From assembly GCF_949774925.1 (NCBI RefSeq), contig NZ_OX458932.1:1674001-1738000 (forward strand): DNA of 64,000 nucleotides, in the 5' to 3' direction. This document shows, piece by piece, positions 9,152 to 18,967 of this stretch; position 1 is the first letter of the stretch; every line of letters begins with the position of its first letter. A program made the translations under genes and the position numbers. The notes below the pieces were generated by a model. That model ran no database searches. It saw only the letters and a list, made by a program, of their open reading frames with translations, and was not told where the DNA came from. This stretch comes from Candidatus Methylacidiphilum fumarolicum (GTDB lineage: Bacteria; Verrucomicrobiota; Verrucomicrobiia; Methylacidiphilales; Methylacidiphilaceae).

Positions 9152-10330
9152 TTATTGTACCAAACATTTTTTCAGGGCGCCTTTTAAGTAGTCGATTTGT
9201 TCTGTAGAATGGAGTGCTGTCAGCGAGATCCTTAATCTTGCTGTCCCTTTAGGAACAGTGGGATAACGAATAGGAGGAAGATAAATCCCCATTTTTTCTA
9301 GCTCTTGGGATACTTGGATAGCTTTAGCCTCCTCTCCAATTAGTATGGGTATAATGGGAGAAAAAAAAAGACGGCTATTGGGGCTTTCTTCCATAAAATA
9401 AGCAAGGTTGTCTTTTAGTTTCTTTCTTAGCTCTGTGCCACTCTCTGATTTAATGATATTGAGGGCAGAGCAAGCCGCTGCAATGGATGAAGGACTAAGA
9501 GCAGTGGAAAAAATAAACGATCTGCCTTTGTTGATTACCCAATCTATAAGCAGAGCTGTCGAGGCGATATAGCCTCCCTGAGATCCTAACGCTTTAGAAA
9601 AAGTCCCCATTAAGACATCTACCTTATCCATTACCTTCAGGCAACTGGCCAGACCATTGCCCTCTTCCCCTACTATACCTTCAGCATGGGCATCATCTAA
9701 TAAAAGTAACCCTTCATATCTCTCTTTGAGTTCAACAATCTCTGCCAGTGGGGCTATATCCCCATCCATAGAAAAAATAGATTCGCTAATAATCAATATC
9801 TTTTCGTAGCTTGCCGCATATCTATCCAAGATCTGTTTTAAGTTTTGGATATCATTATGCCCAAAGACCCTGATTGTAGCCTGACTTAATCTGGCTCCAT
9901 CCCATAATGAAGCATGACAGAGCTTATCCATTAAAATCAAATCCGATTTGCCGACTAAAGCTGGTATAGTCCCAATGGCTGCACTATATCCTGTTGGGAA
10001 AATCAAGGCCTTTTCTTTCCCTTTCCATTGTGCCAATGCTTTTTCAAGAGGAGAAAAAAGGGGATTGTTTCCTGATATCAACCGGGAAGCCGAACAACTA
10101 GCTCCATATTCCTGGATCGCCTGCTGCGCCTTCTCCTTGACTAATGGATGTCGGGAAAGCCCAAGATAATCGTTTGATGAAAAATTTATGATCTGTTTAC
10201 CTTCGTATTCGGCCCGCATCCCTTCTATCGGCCAAAAATCCTTTAGTCTTCGAAATAGATTTTTATTTTTAAGCTCGTCAAGCCCCTTTGCTAACTTCTG
10301 AACGAATTTTTTTTCGCCTTCAACAATCAT
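9152..10330 (-). CDS. bioF: 8-amino-7-oxononanoate synthase
   Basis: PLP-dependent condensing enzyme that joins pimeloyl-ACP/CoA with alanine, the step before BioA. Alpha-oxoamine synthase motifs are NFSSNDYLGLSRHPLV, SASRLISGNNPLF, LLLDDAHAEGIVGEEGNGL and GTFSKALGSQGGY, which carries the PLP lysine. The length of 392 residues is normal. The start overlaps the stop of the upstream amidohydrolase by 4 bases, and bioA follows, so the three genes are co-transcribed. Confidence 0.95.
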   Translation of the reverse strand: MIVEGEKKFVQKLAKGLDELKNKNLFRRLKDFWPIEGMRAEYEGKQIINFSSNDYLGLSRHPLVKEKAQQAIQEYGASCSASRLISGNNPLFSPLEKALAQWKGKEKALIFPTGYSAAIGTIPALVGKSDLILMDKLCHASLWDGARLSQATIRVFGHNDIQNLKQILDRYAASYEKILIISESIFSMDGDIAPLAEIVELKERYEGLLLLDDAHAEGIVGEEGNGLASCLKVMDKVDVLMGTFSKALGSQGGYIASTALLIDWVINKGRSFIFSTALSPSSIAAACSALNIIKSESGTELRKKLKDNLAYFMEESPNSRLFFSPIIPILIGEEAKAIQVSQELEKMGIYLPPIRYPTVPKGTARLRISLTALHSTEQIDYLKGALKKCLVQ

Positions 10331-11547
10331 AAAGCTTCTGTAGAACGAACAACCTTCCCATTGATAATAACAATCGAAGGCTCTTTTTGCTCATAAAGGA
10401 GAGCTTCCAATGGATCAGAAGAAGAATTAAAAGGGATAGCCACCAGATCAGCATAGGCACCGACAGAAATTTCTCCAAGTTTGCCTTGTAATCCCAAAGC
10501 CTTAGCAGGATTAACTGTAACCATCTTCCACCAATCCACGATGGATATTTCTGGGAATGCTTGTTGAGCCTTCTGTATTTCTTTTCTCATATCCAAAGAG
10601 TCGTTGGAAGCCAGGCTGTCAGTCCCCAAAACGACATTGACTCCTCTAGATAAAAGCTGCCTTAAAGGAAAAGGATCATGACCAAAAAAGGCATGCGATT
10701 TAGGACAATAAACAACATTCCAAGAATTTTTTTTAAACCAATCCCAATCAGTCTCGTCTAGGTAATTAAGATGGACTAAAAAGGCATTTTTAGTCAACAG
10801 CTCATTTTCAGCAAGATAACGAAGTGGTGTGGATTTTTTAAACCTTGCACTCCTTGGCTCTATTCGAGAAATAAAATCGAACAACCCTCCTTTTTTTTGC
10901 GTGAACATCTCATATTCTTCATAAGATTCTGCTACATGAGTCATTAATAACCCATTTTTTTGAAAACACCACCTCTTTGATAACGCGTATAATTCAGGGC
11001 TTGCCGTATAGGGAGAATGCGGAGAGAGTCCAATAGCCGTCGAAGAAGATTGGTTGCTAAAAAAAAGAAGAGAGCCAGCTAATTTTTCATCTGTCCAATA
11101 AGAGCGGTTGACATCGATAAGCTCAAGAAAACTAAAGACCCGTAATGGATAAGGGGATTCAAAAAGAAAAATTTCAGGCATGGATACAACGTCAAGTACA
11201 CAGGTAATGGCTGATTTCAAAAGCAAATCGATACCCATGCTATGGGCTTTGAGATAATCAATTACCGATAATGTCTTTTTAAATCGAATAATAGTCTGCA
11301 GCCAATCCACAAAAGCTCCTTTGGAAGCTGACAATTTATCCTTCAAAAGCGTGTATTCTAAATGACAGTGAGAATTGATAAACCCAGGAAAAATTATAGA
11401 ATTGCCTACTTCAAGGACTTTTTCTCCTTCCAACGCTTCCAAAGAAGTCGCCACCTCGACAATTGTATTTCCTCTGATTCGAATTGCTCCAGGTGATAAT
11501 ATCAACCCCGGTTTACATACAACATGGGAAGCTTTGAGAAGAACCAT
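10327..11547 (-). CDS. Amidohydrolase family protein (TRZ/ATZ/MtaD-like)
   Basis: Metal-dependent deaminase/hydrolase with a composite beta-domain and TIM barrel. Visible metal motifs are FINSHCHLEYTLL, LLMTHVAESYEEYEM, and LGTDSLASNDSLDMRKEI. A C-terminal GAYADLVAIPFNS closes the beta sandwich. The family includes SAH/MTA deaminases, aminofutalosine deaminases and cytosine-like deaminases. I cannot choose between them from sequence. It is the first gene of an operon with bioF and bioA (4-base overlap), which may be only a shared transcript rather than a biotin role. Confidence 0.87.
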   Translation of the reverse strand: MVLLKASHVVCKPGLILSPGAIRIRGNTIVEVATSLEALEGEKVLEVGNSIIFPGFINSHCHLEYTLLKDKLSASKGAFVDWLQTIIRFKKTLSVIDYLKAHSMGIDLLLKSAITCVLDVVSMPEIFLFESPYPLRVFSFLELIDVNRSYWTDEKLAGSLLFFSNQSSSTAIGLSPHSPYTASPELYALSKRWCFQKNGLLMTHVAESYEEYEMFTQKKGGLFDFISRIEPRSARFKKSTPLRYLAENELLTKNAFLVHLNYLDETDWDWFKKNSWNVVYCPKSHAFFGHDPFPLRQLLSRGVNVVLGTDSLASNDSLDMRKEIQKAQQAFPEISIVDWWKMVTVNPAKALGLQGKLGEISVGAYADLVAIPFNSSSDPLEALLYEQKEPSIVIINGKVVRSTEAL

Positions 11548-11666
11548 TCAGTTTGAATTCTATTTGAAGGAAAATAAAAATAAAGGCAAAATTGTATGAA
11601 TAAGACTCCTCATCCATCCAAAGATAAAAAGGCTTTTCCCTTATCTTTTTTTCCTCCAAACATCTA

Positions 11667-11966
11667 CTGTTTCTAAAAACATACTCGGGTCATGCTTACG
11701 CCTGACCCGAGTTCGCCCTTTTCTTCATGGTTTTGTGCCGGGCTGACACAAGATTGCCAGGACAGTTTCGTTCTCCAGGGGAGCGGGATAGAATTAGCAT
11801 GTCATCTTGACAATCAAAGAGGACACCTCCCCTTCCCGCCGTCTTTCGCTACTGCTTGTTGATGCTCCGACCGATCAGAGCTCCAAACTCCTTCGGCGAA
11901 TAGTGGTTGTGCCATGCCTATTCTTAACTAGATTAGCATCGCAATATCGTTAACTATTCATTACTC
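11667..11966. repeat. 300-bp dispersed repeat, copy 1 (MITE-like derivative of a TnpB element)
   Basis: The 583-base gap between the biotin operon and the PAP2 gene holds this non-coding repeat. It starts CTGTTTCTAAAAACA, contains a perfect 10-base palindrome at 11683-11712 (ACTCGGGTCA / TGACCCGAGT around loop TGCTTACGCC), and ends near TTAACTATTCATTACTC. It matches 23699-23999 end to end. It also matches the two outer parts of 48509-50697, where about 1.9 kb with a decayed tnpB lies between the same two halves. I read it as an internally deleted derivative of that element. Confidence 0.8.
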
Positions 11967-12130
11967 TAAAAGGTGAGGGGGCTTATAAAATATATATCTT
12001 CAGCTTACAGAAGACCTATCTTATTGGCTCATAGAGACCTAAAAAGAAGAAAAGAAAAATTACTTGGAAACTATAGGATTGTTAGCCAACCAAAGCCGCA
12101 TGGCCTTCAAAGAAAAATAAAAGAACAAGT

Positions 12131-12790
12131 TTAAGAAAGCTCTTTTTTCCCTTCCTTTTTAATGAAAGGAAGGTTAAGGGGCAAAGTAGGATATTGGGAG
12201 TAGAGTTTTGGAAAACATAAAGGAGCGTATTTCTTCCAAAGCCAATGCAAGCAATAAAGGAATGTGTAGGAATAAATTATGGAGATAATCCAACCAGCAC
12301 AAATATCTGAAGGATAATGCACTCCCATGTATATTCTTGAGTAGCTTACCATGAAAACCCATAACCAGAGCCAAATAGCCGGTAACCCATAAACGGCTGT
12401 AGCCATGACCGCAGCAGCTGTATTATTGGCAGCATGTCCAGAAGGAAAAGATCTTCCCCTTGCCCGCTCTTCTGTCCTCGAAGGATTTGAATAGTATATT
12501 TGATTTGATTTTTCCACAACTCTAACATTGGGAAGCACCTGAAAAGGTCTTGGTCTATGGACCACTTCTTTGATTGTATCAATGATTAACCGATCACCAA
12601 CTAGAACAGAAAAAAGCACTAAAATAACAACCAACCGTTCTCTAAATTTTCCAAAATAAAGGATGGAAATTCCTAGTAACCACAAAGGCAAACGAAAATT
12701 CCCCAAATCAGAAATAAAAGGCATCAACTTATCCAGCCATGGCGTATGCGCTCCATTAATCCAATAAAAGACAAAAAGATCCAGCGACAT
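12131..12790 (-). CDS. PAP2-family membrane phosphatase
   Basis: Integral membrane acid phosphatase of the PAP2 superfamily, likely acting on lipid phosphates such as phosphatidate, phosphatidylglycerophosphate or undecaprenyl pyrophosphate. The three-part signature is complete: KEVVHRPRPF, RSFPSGHAANN and SRIYMGVHYPSD. There are six predicted membrane helices in 219 residues, a normal size. It lies 20 bases downstream of copA on the same strand and could be co-transcribed with it. Substrate is not predictable. Confidence 0.92.
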   Translation of the reverse strand: MSLDLFVFYWINGAHTPWLDKLMPFISDLGNFRLPLWLLGISILYFGKFRERLVVILVLFSVLVGDRLIIDTIKEVVHRPRPFQVLPNVRVVEKSNQIYYSNPSRTEERARGRSFPSGHAANNTAAAVMATAVYGLPAIWLWLWVFMVSYSRIYMGVHYPSDICAGWIISIIYSYTFLYCLHWLWKKYAPLCFPKLYSQYPTLPLNLPFIKKEGKKELS

Positions 12791-12810
12791 CGACGAAGAG
12801 ACAGAAAAGT

Positions 12811-14997
12811 TTATCGTTTATAAAGCCTCAAAGCATTTCCAATAACAAAAAGATCCGATAATCCCATAGCAGCCGCGCAAATCGAAGGAGACATTTTTCC
12901 CATCACCGCAAGAGGAATAGCTAAAGTATTATACAAGAACGCCCAAAAAAGATTTTCTTTTATTGTTTTAAGAGTTTTATCACTGATTTCTAATAGAATT
13001 GGAATAATTTCTATATCCGCATTCAGCAACACAATATCAGCGGATTCCTTAGCAATATCACTGGCATTCAAAACGGCAATTCCCAGATCTGCTTGAGCTA
13101 GAGCTGGAGCGTCATTTATCCCATCTCCAATAAAAGCAATCGATTTACCCTTTTCCTGAAACCGCTTAACGACAGCCGCTTTCTCTTCAGGACGGACTTC
13201 AGCAATTATGTTTTCAGGGGGAATGCCTATTTCTATTCCAAATTTCATGGCAATTTCCTTTTTATCTCCAGAAAGGATGTATACGGTATAGCCTCTAGCT
13301 AAGAGTTTTGCAATGACCGCCTTAGCATGAGGTTTAATAGGGGCATACACAGGATAAAAAGCCAACAGTTTTTCGTCCATAGATAATCCAATTCCTATAG
13401 AGCTATTCATTTGTTGATCCCAACCATTAACACCTAGGCTTTTTAGCCATGAAACAGAACCCAACCTTACTATTCGATCTTCATAAATAGCTTGGATTCC
13501 CGCTCCTGGCTTTTCTTGCCACTGCATCAAAGGAAAAGGTTGAGAACTTTTACACTTTTCTGCCAGCGCACGGCTTATCGGATGAAGACTTGATTTGCAA
13601 AGAGAATAAGCCAGCGCATCTGCAAAGGAAGGATCTTGAAAGAAATAAATTGGATTTCCTATACTTAATACAGGTTCCGTTAAAGTTCCAGTTTTATCGA
13701 AAATAACATCTTTAATTTTTCCACATTTTTCAAGGGCAGATCCGTCCCTGATCAATACTCCTAAAGAAGCCAGTCGATTTGATGCCACCATAATTGCCGC
13801 AGGTGTCGCAAGCCCCATAGCGCATGGACAGGCTACTACGAGAACAGAGGCTGCTCTAATTAGCGCCGTTTCCCATTTGGTCTTTCCTGACATTCCCCAT
13901 CCCAAAGCTGTGATAATGGCTATAGCTATAACCGCAATCACAAAAACACTACTTATCTTGTCCACAAAATTCTGAATGGAAGCCCGACTTTCCTGAGCTT
14001 TCAAAACAACTTCAGCAATATGGGCAAGAACCGTTTTTTCACCCGAAGAAGTCACGCGGATCACAAGCCGAGCATTAAGGTTAAGAGTTCCTGCAAATAC
14101 TTTTTTACCAGGAGCCTTATCAACTGGTCTACTTTCTCCTGTTAGCATGCTTTCATCTACAACTCCTTCTCCATCAATTACCTCCCCATCCACCGGAATC
14201 CGTTCACCCGGTTTCAAAACTACTCTTTGACCGACAGAAAGGGTTTCGACAGGTACTTTTTTTTCTACGTTATTGTCCAACAAAAGATTTGCATAAGGAG
14301 GGGCTAGCTCTAAAAGCTTCTTAAGAGTTCTATTGGCTTTACTTGAGACCCTTGCCTCCAGCCAATGTCCGGCACTTACCAAAGTGATAATGGCCGCTGC
14401 TTCATCAAAGTAGTAGTGTTCTATAATTCCAGGAAAGAGGAGACCCAAAGTGCTTAAAAGAAAAGCTGAAGAACTGCCTAAAGAGACAAGGGTGTCCATG
14501 TCCAATCTACCACTACGAATCTGACGATAGGCTCCTAGATAAAAGGAAGAGCCACTGATTATTTGAACAGGCAGAGCTAGCACAAACAGATAAAGTCCAA
14601 AGAAGAAATTCCAATGCACATACAACGTCGTCATCCACGAAGAGGGTACCGAAAGGCTAAAGAGGAAGTTCCCTAACCAGAAAGGTGGGGATCGCACGGT
14701 AAATTGGCTTATATAAAGGATAGTTGTCAGAAACAAACCCAGAAAAAGAGATCGGGTCCAACGCTTGGAAGCCTCCTCTTCATCTTCTTCTACCATCAAC
14801 TTTGCCTCATAGCCAGCACTCTTAACCGCCTCCACAAGCTGTGTAGGCTGACAGCCTTCTTCAGCATTTACCACCGCCCGAGACGTTTCGAGATCCACAT
14901 GAGCCGATACTACCTTAGGAACTTGTGTGAGTGCGTTTCGAACATGTCTCACACAATTACTACATGTCATACCTTCAATTCGTAACTTTATTTTCAT
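12811..14997 (-). CDS. copA: Copper-translocating P-type ATPase
   Basis: P1B-type ATPase exporting Cu(I) from the cytoplasm. It has one N-terminal heavy-metal domain (GMTCSNCVRHV, CxxC), eight membrane helices, the actuator motif TGES, the membrane ion site ACPCAMGLATP (CPC), the phosphorylated Asp in DKTGTLT, and the hinge GDGINDAPAL. HP in SLHPISRALAE is the P1B nucleotide-binding signature. The length of 728 residues is standard for one-HMA CopA. In a methanotroph that needs much copper for pMMO it likely protects the cytoplasm or supplies periplasmic copper enzymes. Confidence 0.95.
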   Translation of the reverse strand: MKIKLRIEGMTCSNCVRHVRNALTQVPKVVSAHVDLETSRAVVNAEEGCQPTQLVEAVKSAGYEAKLMVEEDEEEASKRWTRSLFLGLFLTTILYISQFTVRSPPFWLGNFLFSLSVPSSWMTTLYVHWNFFFGLYLFVLALPVQIISGSSFYLGAYRQIRSGRLDMDTLVSLGSSSAFLLSTLGLLFPGIIEHYYFDEAAAIITLVSAGHWLEARVSSKANRTLKKLLELAPPYANLLLDNNVEKKVPVETLSVGQRVVLKPGERIPVDGEVIDGEGVVDESMLTGESRPVDKAPGKKVFAGTLNLNARLVIRVTSSGEKTVLAHIAEVVLKAQESRASIQNFVDKISSVFVIAVIAIAIITALGWGMSGKTKWETALIRAASVLVVACPCAMGLATPAAIMVASNRLASLGVLIRDGSALEKCGKIKDVIFDKTGTLTEPVLSIGNPIYFFQDPSFADALAYSLCKSSLHPISRALAEKCKSSQPFPLMQWQEKPGAGIQAIYEDRIVRLGSVSWLKSLGVNGWDQQMNSSIGIGLSMDEKLLAFYPVYAPIKPHAKAVIAKLLARGYTVYILSGDKKEIAMKFGIEIGIPPENIIAEVRPEEKAAVVKRFQEKGKSIAFIGDGINDAPALAQADLGIAVLNASDIAKESADIVLLNADIEIIPILLEISDKTLKTIKENLFWAFLYNTLAIPLAVMGKMSPSICAAAMGLSDLFVIGNALRLYKR

Positions 14998-15263
14998 TCA
15001 AAAAATATATGCATAAGGCTTAACTGTTCCTAAAAAATTCCCTTTTGATTCCCCAAAAACCTATTGAAACTGATCATAAAGAGAGCTTGTCGGAATAAAG
15101 GAGACCAAAAACGATCGAAAACCAACAGAAGCCCACAGCATGGCACAAATTATTAGCCGCTCCGCTTTTGATAACAATTGTAAGCAACAGCAAAGTTGGC
15201 TTTAGCTCCCCACTGGTCAAAGGTCCTCTGTTTAAGAAACAGAGGTAAAACAAAGCACAGCAT

Positions 15264-16259
15264 CTAAAGAAGAGCCTGAAGAATTTGAACGGCATTCCAA
15301 GCTGCTCCTTTCAGCAGTTGGTCTCCACTTAAGAAGAAGGCAATCCCACGGGGATGAGACAGGTCTTCTCTAATTCTTCCCACTAACACGTCTTTTTTTC
15401 CAGAAGCTTTAATTGGCGTAGGAAAATATCCATTCTGAGGATCATCGACGACTAAAACTCCAGGAGCCCTAGAAAGAATATTTCTTGTTTGCTGAGCATC
15501 GAGTTTCTTAGCAGTTTCAATTACCACTGACTCAGAATGCGCTCTAAAAACAGGAACTCGGATGCAAGTAGCACAGATGTTAAGAGTTGGATAATGGAAA
15601 ATTTTCCGAATTTCCTGCATAACCTTATTTTCTTCTCCATTAAACCCGTTTTCGGCAACCGGGCTGTTATGAGAAAAAACATTAAAAGCGATTTGCTCTG
15701 GAAAAACTTCAGGAACAATAGGCTTTCCATAGACAAAATGACGTAGCTGAGTTTCCAACTCCAAAATAGCTTTGGCACCCGCTCCGCTGACCGCTTGGTA
15801 AGTGGAGACAATCACTCGCTCAATCGTCGCCACCTTATGAATTGGCCACAAAGCAACAGAGAGTATGGCCGCCGTACAATTAGGATTGGCAATAATTCCT
15901 TTATGACTTTTTAGGTCTTCTTTATTAACTTCCGGAACAACCAAGGGAACATCGGGTTGGAGTCTAAAAAAAGAGGAATTATCGATAACAATCGCCCCGC
16001 TTTCTTTGGCATTTGAAGCAAATTGTTGTGAAACTGAACTGCCCGCACTAAAAATAACAAAATCAAGACCTTTGAAAGCATGAGAAGATAGTTCTGCAAT
16101 TTGAAGCTCTTCTCCCAAAAACCCAATTGTTTTACCGACTGATCTGGACGATGCGAACAGGCGAAGCTCAGATATTGGCAGGTTGCTCTCTTCCAAAAGC
16201 TTTATCGCTTCTACTCCAACAGCCCCTGTCGCTCCAACTATTCCAATTTTTAATCCCAT
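15264..16259 (-). CDS. asd: Aspartate-semialdehyde dehydrogenase
   Basis: NADP-dependent enzyme making aspartate semialdehyde for lysine, diaminopimelate, threonine and methionine synthesis. It has the Rossmann motif IVGATGAVGVEAIKLLEE, the catalytic cysteine in IANPNCTAAILSVAL, the substrate motif TYQAVSGAGAKA, and the C-terminal histidine region in CIRVPVFRAHSES. The length of 331 residues is typical. It appears monocistronic, with a gap of about 220 bases upstream and 266 bases downstream in which I see no gene. Confidence 0.95.
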   Translation of the reverse strand: MGLKIGIVGATGAVGVEAIKLLEESNLPISELRLFASSRSVGKTIGFLGEELQIAELSSHAFKGLDFVIFSAGSSVSQQFASNAKESGAIVIDNSSFFRLQPDVPLVVPEVNKEDLKSHKGIIANPNCTAAILSVALWPIHKVATIERVIVSTYQAVSGAGAKAILELETQLRHFVYGKPIVPEVFPEQIAFNVFSHNSPVAENGFNGEENKVMQEIRKIFHYPTLNICATCIRVPVFRAHSESVVIETAKKLDAQQTRNILSRAPGVLVVDDPQNGYFPTPIKASGKKDVLVGRIREDLSHPRGIAFFLSGDQLLKGAAWNAVQILQALL

Positions 16260-16483
16260 AGCCTCTATGATTCCTTTTTGTTGACTGTAGAAAAATCTAG
16301 AAGGTTAGTCTTCTGATTTTTTCTGGAGAATAAATACCAATTTTAATAGTAAGATCCTTTATCTATAATACAATACCGCTTTCTTCATTTTCTCAATTTT
16401 TTAATAAAAGAAACGAACAGACCGTTTTCCTCCCATAACTTTTAAGCTTTTCAATAAAATATCAAAGTATATTGACTCAGAAA

Positions 16484-17044
16484 CTATTTTCCAGGGAGCG
16501 GTCTACTTTCTGATTGGACCGATGGCTTCTGTTCGGACGGCTTAGTTACTGGAGAAGGTTTCTGAGAGGAGGTTTCTTGTTGAACCACCGAAGCCTTTTT
16601 GGCCGTAGGTTCATTTTTTGAAGCCGATAGAATCTTAAAGAATGAAGAAAAATTCGGTTTCTCAATACGATCCATCAGAAGGCTTTCTGACTTGCCCACA
16701 AAGATTGCTCCTGGCTCAATCAATAGAGAGGCGGTTTTAATATCGCCAAATACTTTGGAAGTATTGAGTAGTTCTAGCCTTTCTTTTGCAAAAAGGTTTC
16801 CTTCTACTTGTCCTCTGACAATAATTGTTTTTGCTTTTATTTCAGCTTTTACAATTGCAGTAGAACCTATAAGCAAGACTCCATCCTCTGAGTGGATATC
16901 TCCTTCGAGTTTGCCATTAAGTTGTAATTCACCGCTAAAGCCTACGGATCCCTGAAATTCACTGTGTTGATCCAGAATAGTTACTTTTGAGGATTCATCC
17001 ATTGGTTTTTTGGATTCGTCTTTATCTAACTGAGTAAAATTCAC
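16484..17044 (-). CDS. Bactofilin (polymer-forming cytoskeletal protein)
   Basis: Bactofilins form beta-helical filaments that position envelope machinery. The core is GFSGELQLNGKLEGDIHSEDG, then repeated short beta turns such as IIVRGQVEGNLFAKERLELL and KVFGDIKTASLLIEPGAIF, the right-handed beta-helix pattern. A long low-complexity Ser/Pro/Lys tail follows (about residues 135-186). I place the start at the GTG at 17042-17044, because AGAGGAG sits seven bases upstream. A further upstream TTG gives 214 residues without such support. Confidence 0.88.
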   Translation of the reverse strand: MNFTQLDKDESKKPMDESSKVTILDQHSEFQGSVGFSGELQLNGKLEGDIHSEDGVLLIGSTAIVKAEIKAKTIIVRGQVEGNLFAKERLELLNTSKVFGDIKTASLLIEPGAIFVGKSESLLMDRIEKPNFSSFFKILSASKNEPTAKKASVVQQETSSQKPSPVTKPSEQKPSVQSESRPLPGK

Positions 17045-17194
17045 TTTTGCACTCCTCTTTTCTTTCTTCCCTTTTACCTTAATTGATTGCAATACGCAAG
17101 GCTTGGAATTTATGAAAAAAGAAAGCAAAATTTTCTTTTTCTTTTATTACATAACATAAAATGATAAGCCAAAGATAAAAAGGATTTTTTGAAA

Positions 17195-18967
17195 ATGCTA
17201 GGTATAGGAGTCGTTGCAAACAACCATCAAAAAACTCCCTCTCCCAATCAAAGGCTCTTTCTAGAACTGATCTTCAATATCCTCCTATTTACCTCGCTGC
17301 TGATCTCCTTGTTACTGGCAATTGCCTATTATCTCTACCATAATCCTAAGTCCATTCTCCTGAGGATTGCACATCATTATCATCTTCCTCTGCAAGTAGA
17401 AGAGGTCAAATGGGTAACCCCACATAGTCTAAAATTAGAGAAAATAGAAATCGGAGAAATGGCAAAAATAAAAGAGGCTCAGATCGAATGGGATTGGATG
17501 GAGTTGTGTAGCCAACAGGTAATAAAAAAAATGGCGGTGGATTCTCCAGAAATCTGGACAAGTGAATTTATAAAATTTTTGGAGGATAAAATAGGGAGCA
17601 ACGAACCCTTCCAACTTCCCTTACCGCCAACATTGGACTTTTTGCTTTTTAAAATCCAATTCAACCCTATTGTTGAGAAGCTGGAGATAAAAAACGCCAT
17701 TCTCAATATTGATAGAATCCATCCTCAATTGCCACCCATTCCATTGCTTTTGGGTTCCAACGGTAGCCCCTTTGTACTATCCCGCGTCCCTCTTTTGGGA
17801 ATTGTTGCTAATAACGAAATTTTAGAACAAGCTACAGGCAGCGACATTGTCTTATTGTCTCCCTATGATCCACTTAGTAAAATTATCTCTATTGAATCAA
17901 TAAGAGTCAAATTTTCCTGGAGTGGTCTTGTTCATCATCGAGTAGAAGAACTCACCGTATTTCGGCCTACTATATTCATTGGTCCCGATCTTTTCTGGTA
18001 CGTCGACCAATTCCGTGAATTGCAACATCAATTGAAAATAAAAACGAACAAACTCGATACTCTAGAAGATTGGCATATAAAAAAGCTGCACTTAAAGTAT
18101 GGGAATCTCACTGTGACGGCTTTCGGAGAACCTAGTTTTGAACTTCCTTTCATCTTTGAAACAACTGCTCAGGATTTTCCTTTGAATAATTGGAAGGAAG
18201 TGAGTCTCAAGAATGTGCTTCGCATTATCCCTGGAAGAATAGATTATCCTCAGTATGGGCTTTCCATGGAAGTAACTGGAGGAGAAATAGCCTTCAATTT
18301 ACCTCCAGAAAGTAATACAGCTAATAACCTTGTCCACTCCATACGATTTAATGAAATAAATTGGAGAGGTTTTAAGGCAACCAATGGATGGATTTCCGTA
18401 ACGTTCCAAAAAGAAGGAATCTATGGGTTTTATGGTTTTTCTCTTTTTGATGGATATACTCATGGTGGATTCCAAGTAGGCTATGAAAGCGGATTTCCAT
18501 GGGATGGATGGATGACGATTTCTGGAGCCAAATTAAATCCTTTAATAGAAAAGCTTTCTATGGGAAAAAAAGATGTTGTATTCAGAGGGAACATCGATGG
18601 AAGAATGCGAATGAAAGCCTATGGATCCTACATTGAAAACGTTGAAGGTTTTTTTCTACTCTCTGCCCCTGGATATTTGGATATAAAAGATGTAGATATT
18701 CTTCTTAAGAATATTCCTTCATCCTGGAAGGGTACTTCTAGCCAATTTTTTGCACTCCTTGTCGATTCGCTTCGAAATTATCGATATAAAAACGGTTTTA
18801 TTAAATTGACTTATAGTTATCCAGATAGTGATCTACTTATGGGACTCTATGGTCCTCAAGGGAAGAGGAATTTTTCTCTCCACTGGACCCAAGACCCAAA
18901 ATTAGGTCCCCCAATCGGACAAAATTTATTAAATGCGAGTGAAAAAACAATTTCTTTCGAACATTAA
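17195..18967 (+). CDS. YdbH-like intermembrane (AsmA/TamB-type) protein
   Basis: Large envelope protein with one N-terminal membrane anchor (about residues 25-50), then a long beta-rich periplasmic stretch. The end (DIKDV...LLKNIPSSW, then LRNYRYKNGFIKLTYSYPDSDLLMGLYG) resembles the C-terminal domain of E. coli YdbH, a bridge-forming lipid-transport protein of the AsmA-like group. At 590 residues it is shorter than the 880 or so of E. coli YdbH. The neighbour encodes fused YnbE and YdbL domains, the known partners, which makes the identification much stronger than the sequence alone. ATG at 17195 follows an AAGGA. The stop overlaps the next gene by 35 bases. Confidence 0.78.
   Translation: MLGIGVVANNHQKTPSPNQRLFLELIFNILLFTSLLISLLLAIAYYLYHNPKSILLRIAHHYHLPLQVEEVKWVTPHSLKLEKIEIGEMAKIKEAQIEWDWMELCSQQVIKKMAVDSPEIWTSEFIKFLEDKIGSNEPFQLPLPPTLDFLLFKIQFNPIVEKLEIKNAILNIDRIHPQLPPIPLLLGSNGSPFVLSRVPLLGIVANNEILEQATGSDIVLLSPYDPLSKIISIESIRVKFSWSGLVHHRVEELTVFRPTIFIGPDLFWYVDQFRELQHQLKIKTNKLDTLEDWHIKKLHLKYGNLTVTAFGEPSFELPFIFETTAQDFPLNNWKEVSLKNVLRIIPGRIDYPQYGLSMEVTGGEIAFNLPPESNTANNLVHSIRFNEINWRGFKATNGWISVTFQKEGIYGFYGFSLFDGYTHGGFQVGYESGFPWDGWMTISGAKLNPLIEKLSMGKKDVVFRGNIDGRMRMKAYGSYIENVEGFFLLSAPGYLDIKDVDILLKNIPSSWKGTSSQFFALLVDSLRNYRYKNGFIKLTYSYPDSDLLMGLYGPQGKRNFSLHWTQDPKLGPPIGQNLLNASEKTISFEH

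Noticed and set aside
15074-15295. 73-codon minus-strand frame between copA and asd
   Set aside because: It overlaps the end of asd, has no binding site, and is merely hydrophobic from AT-rich composition.
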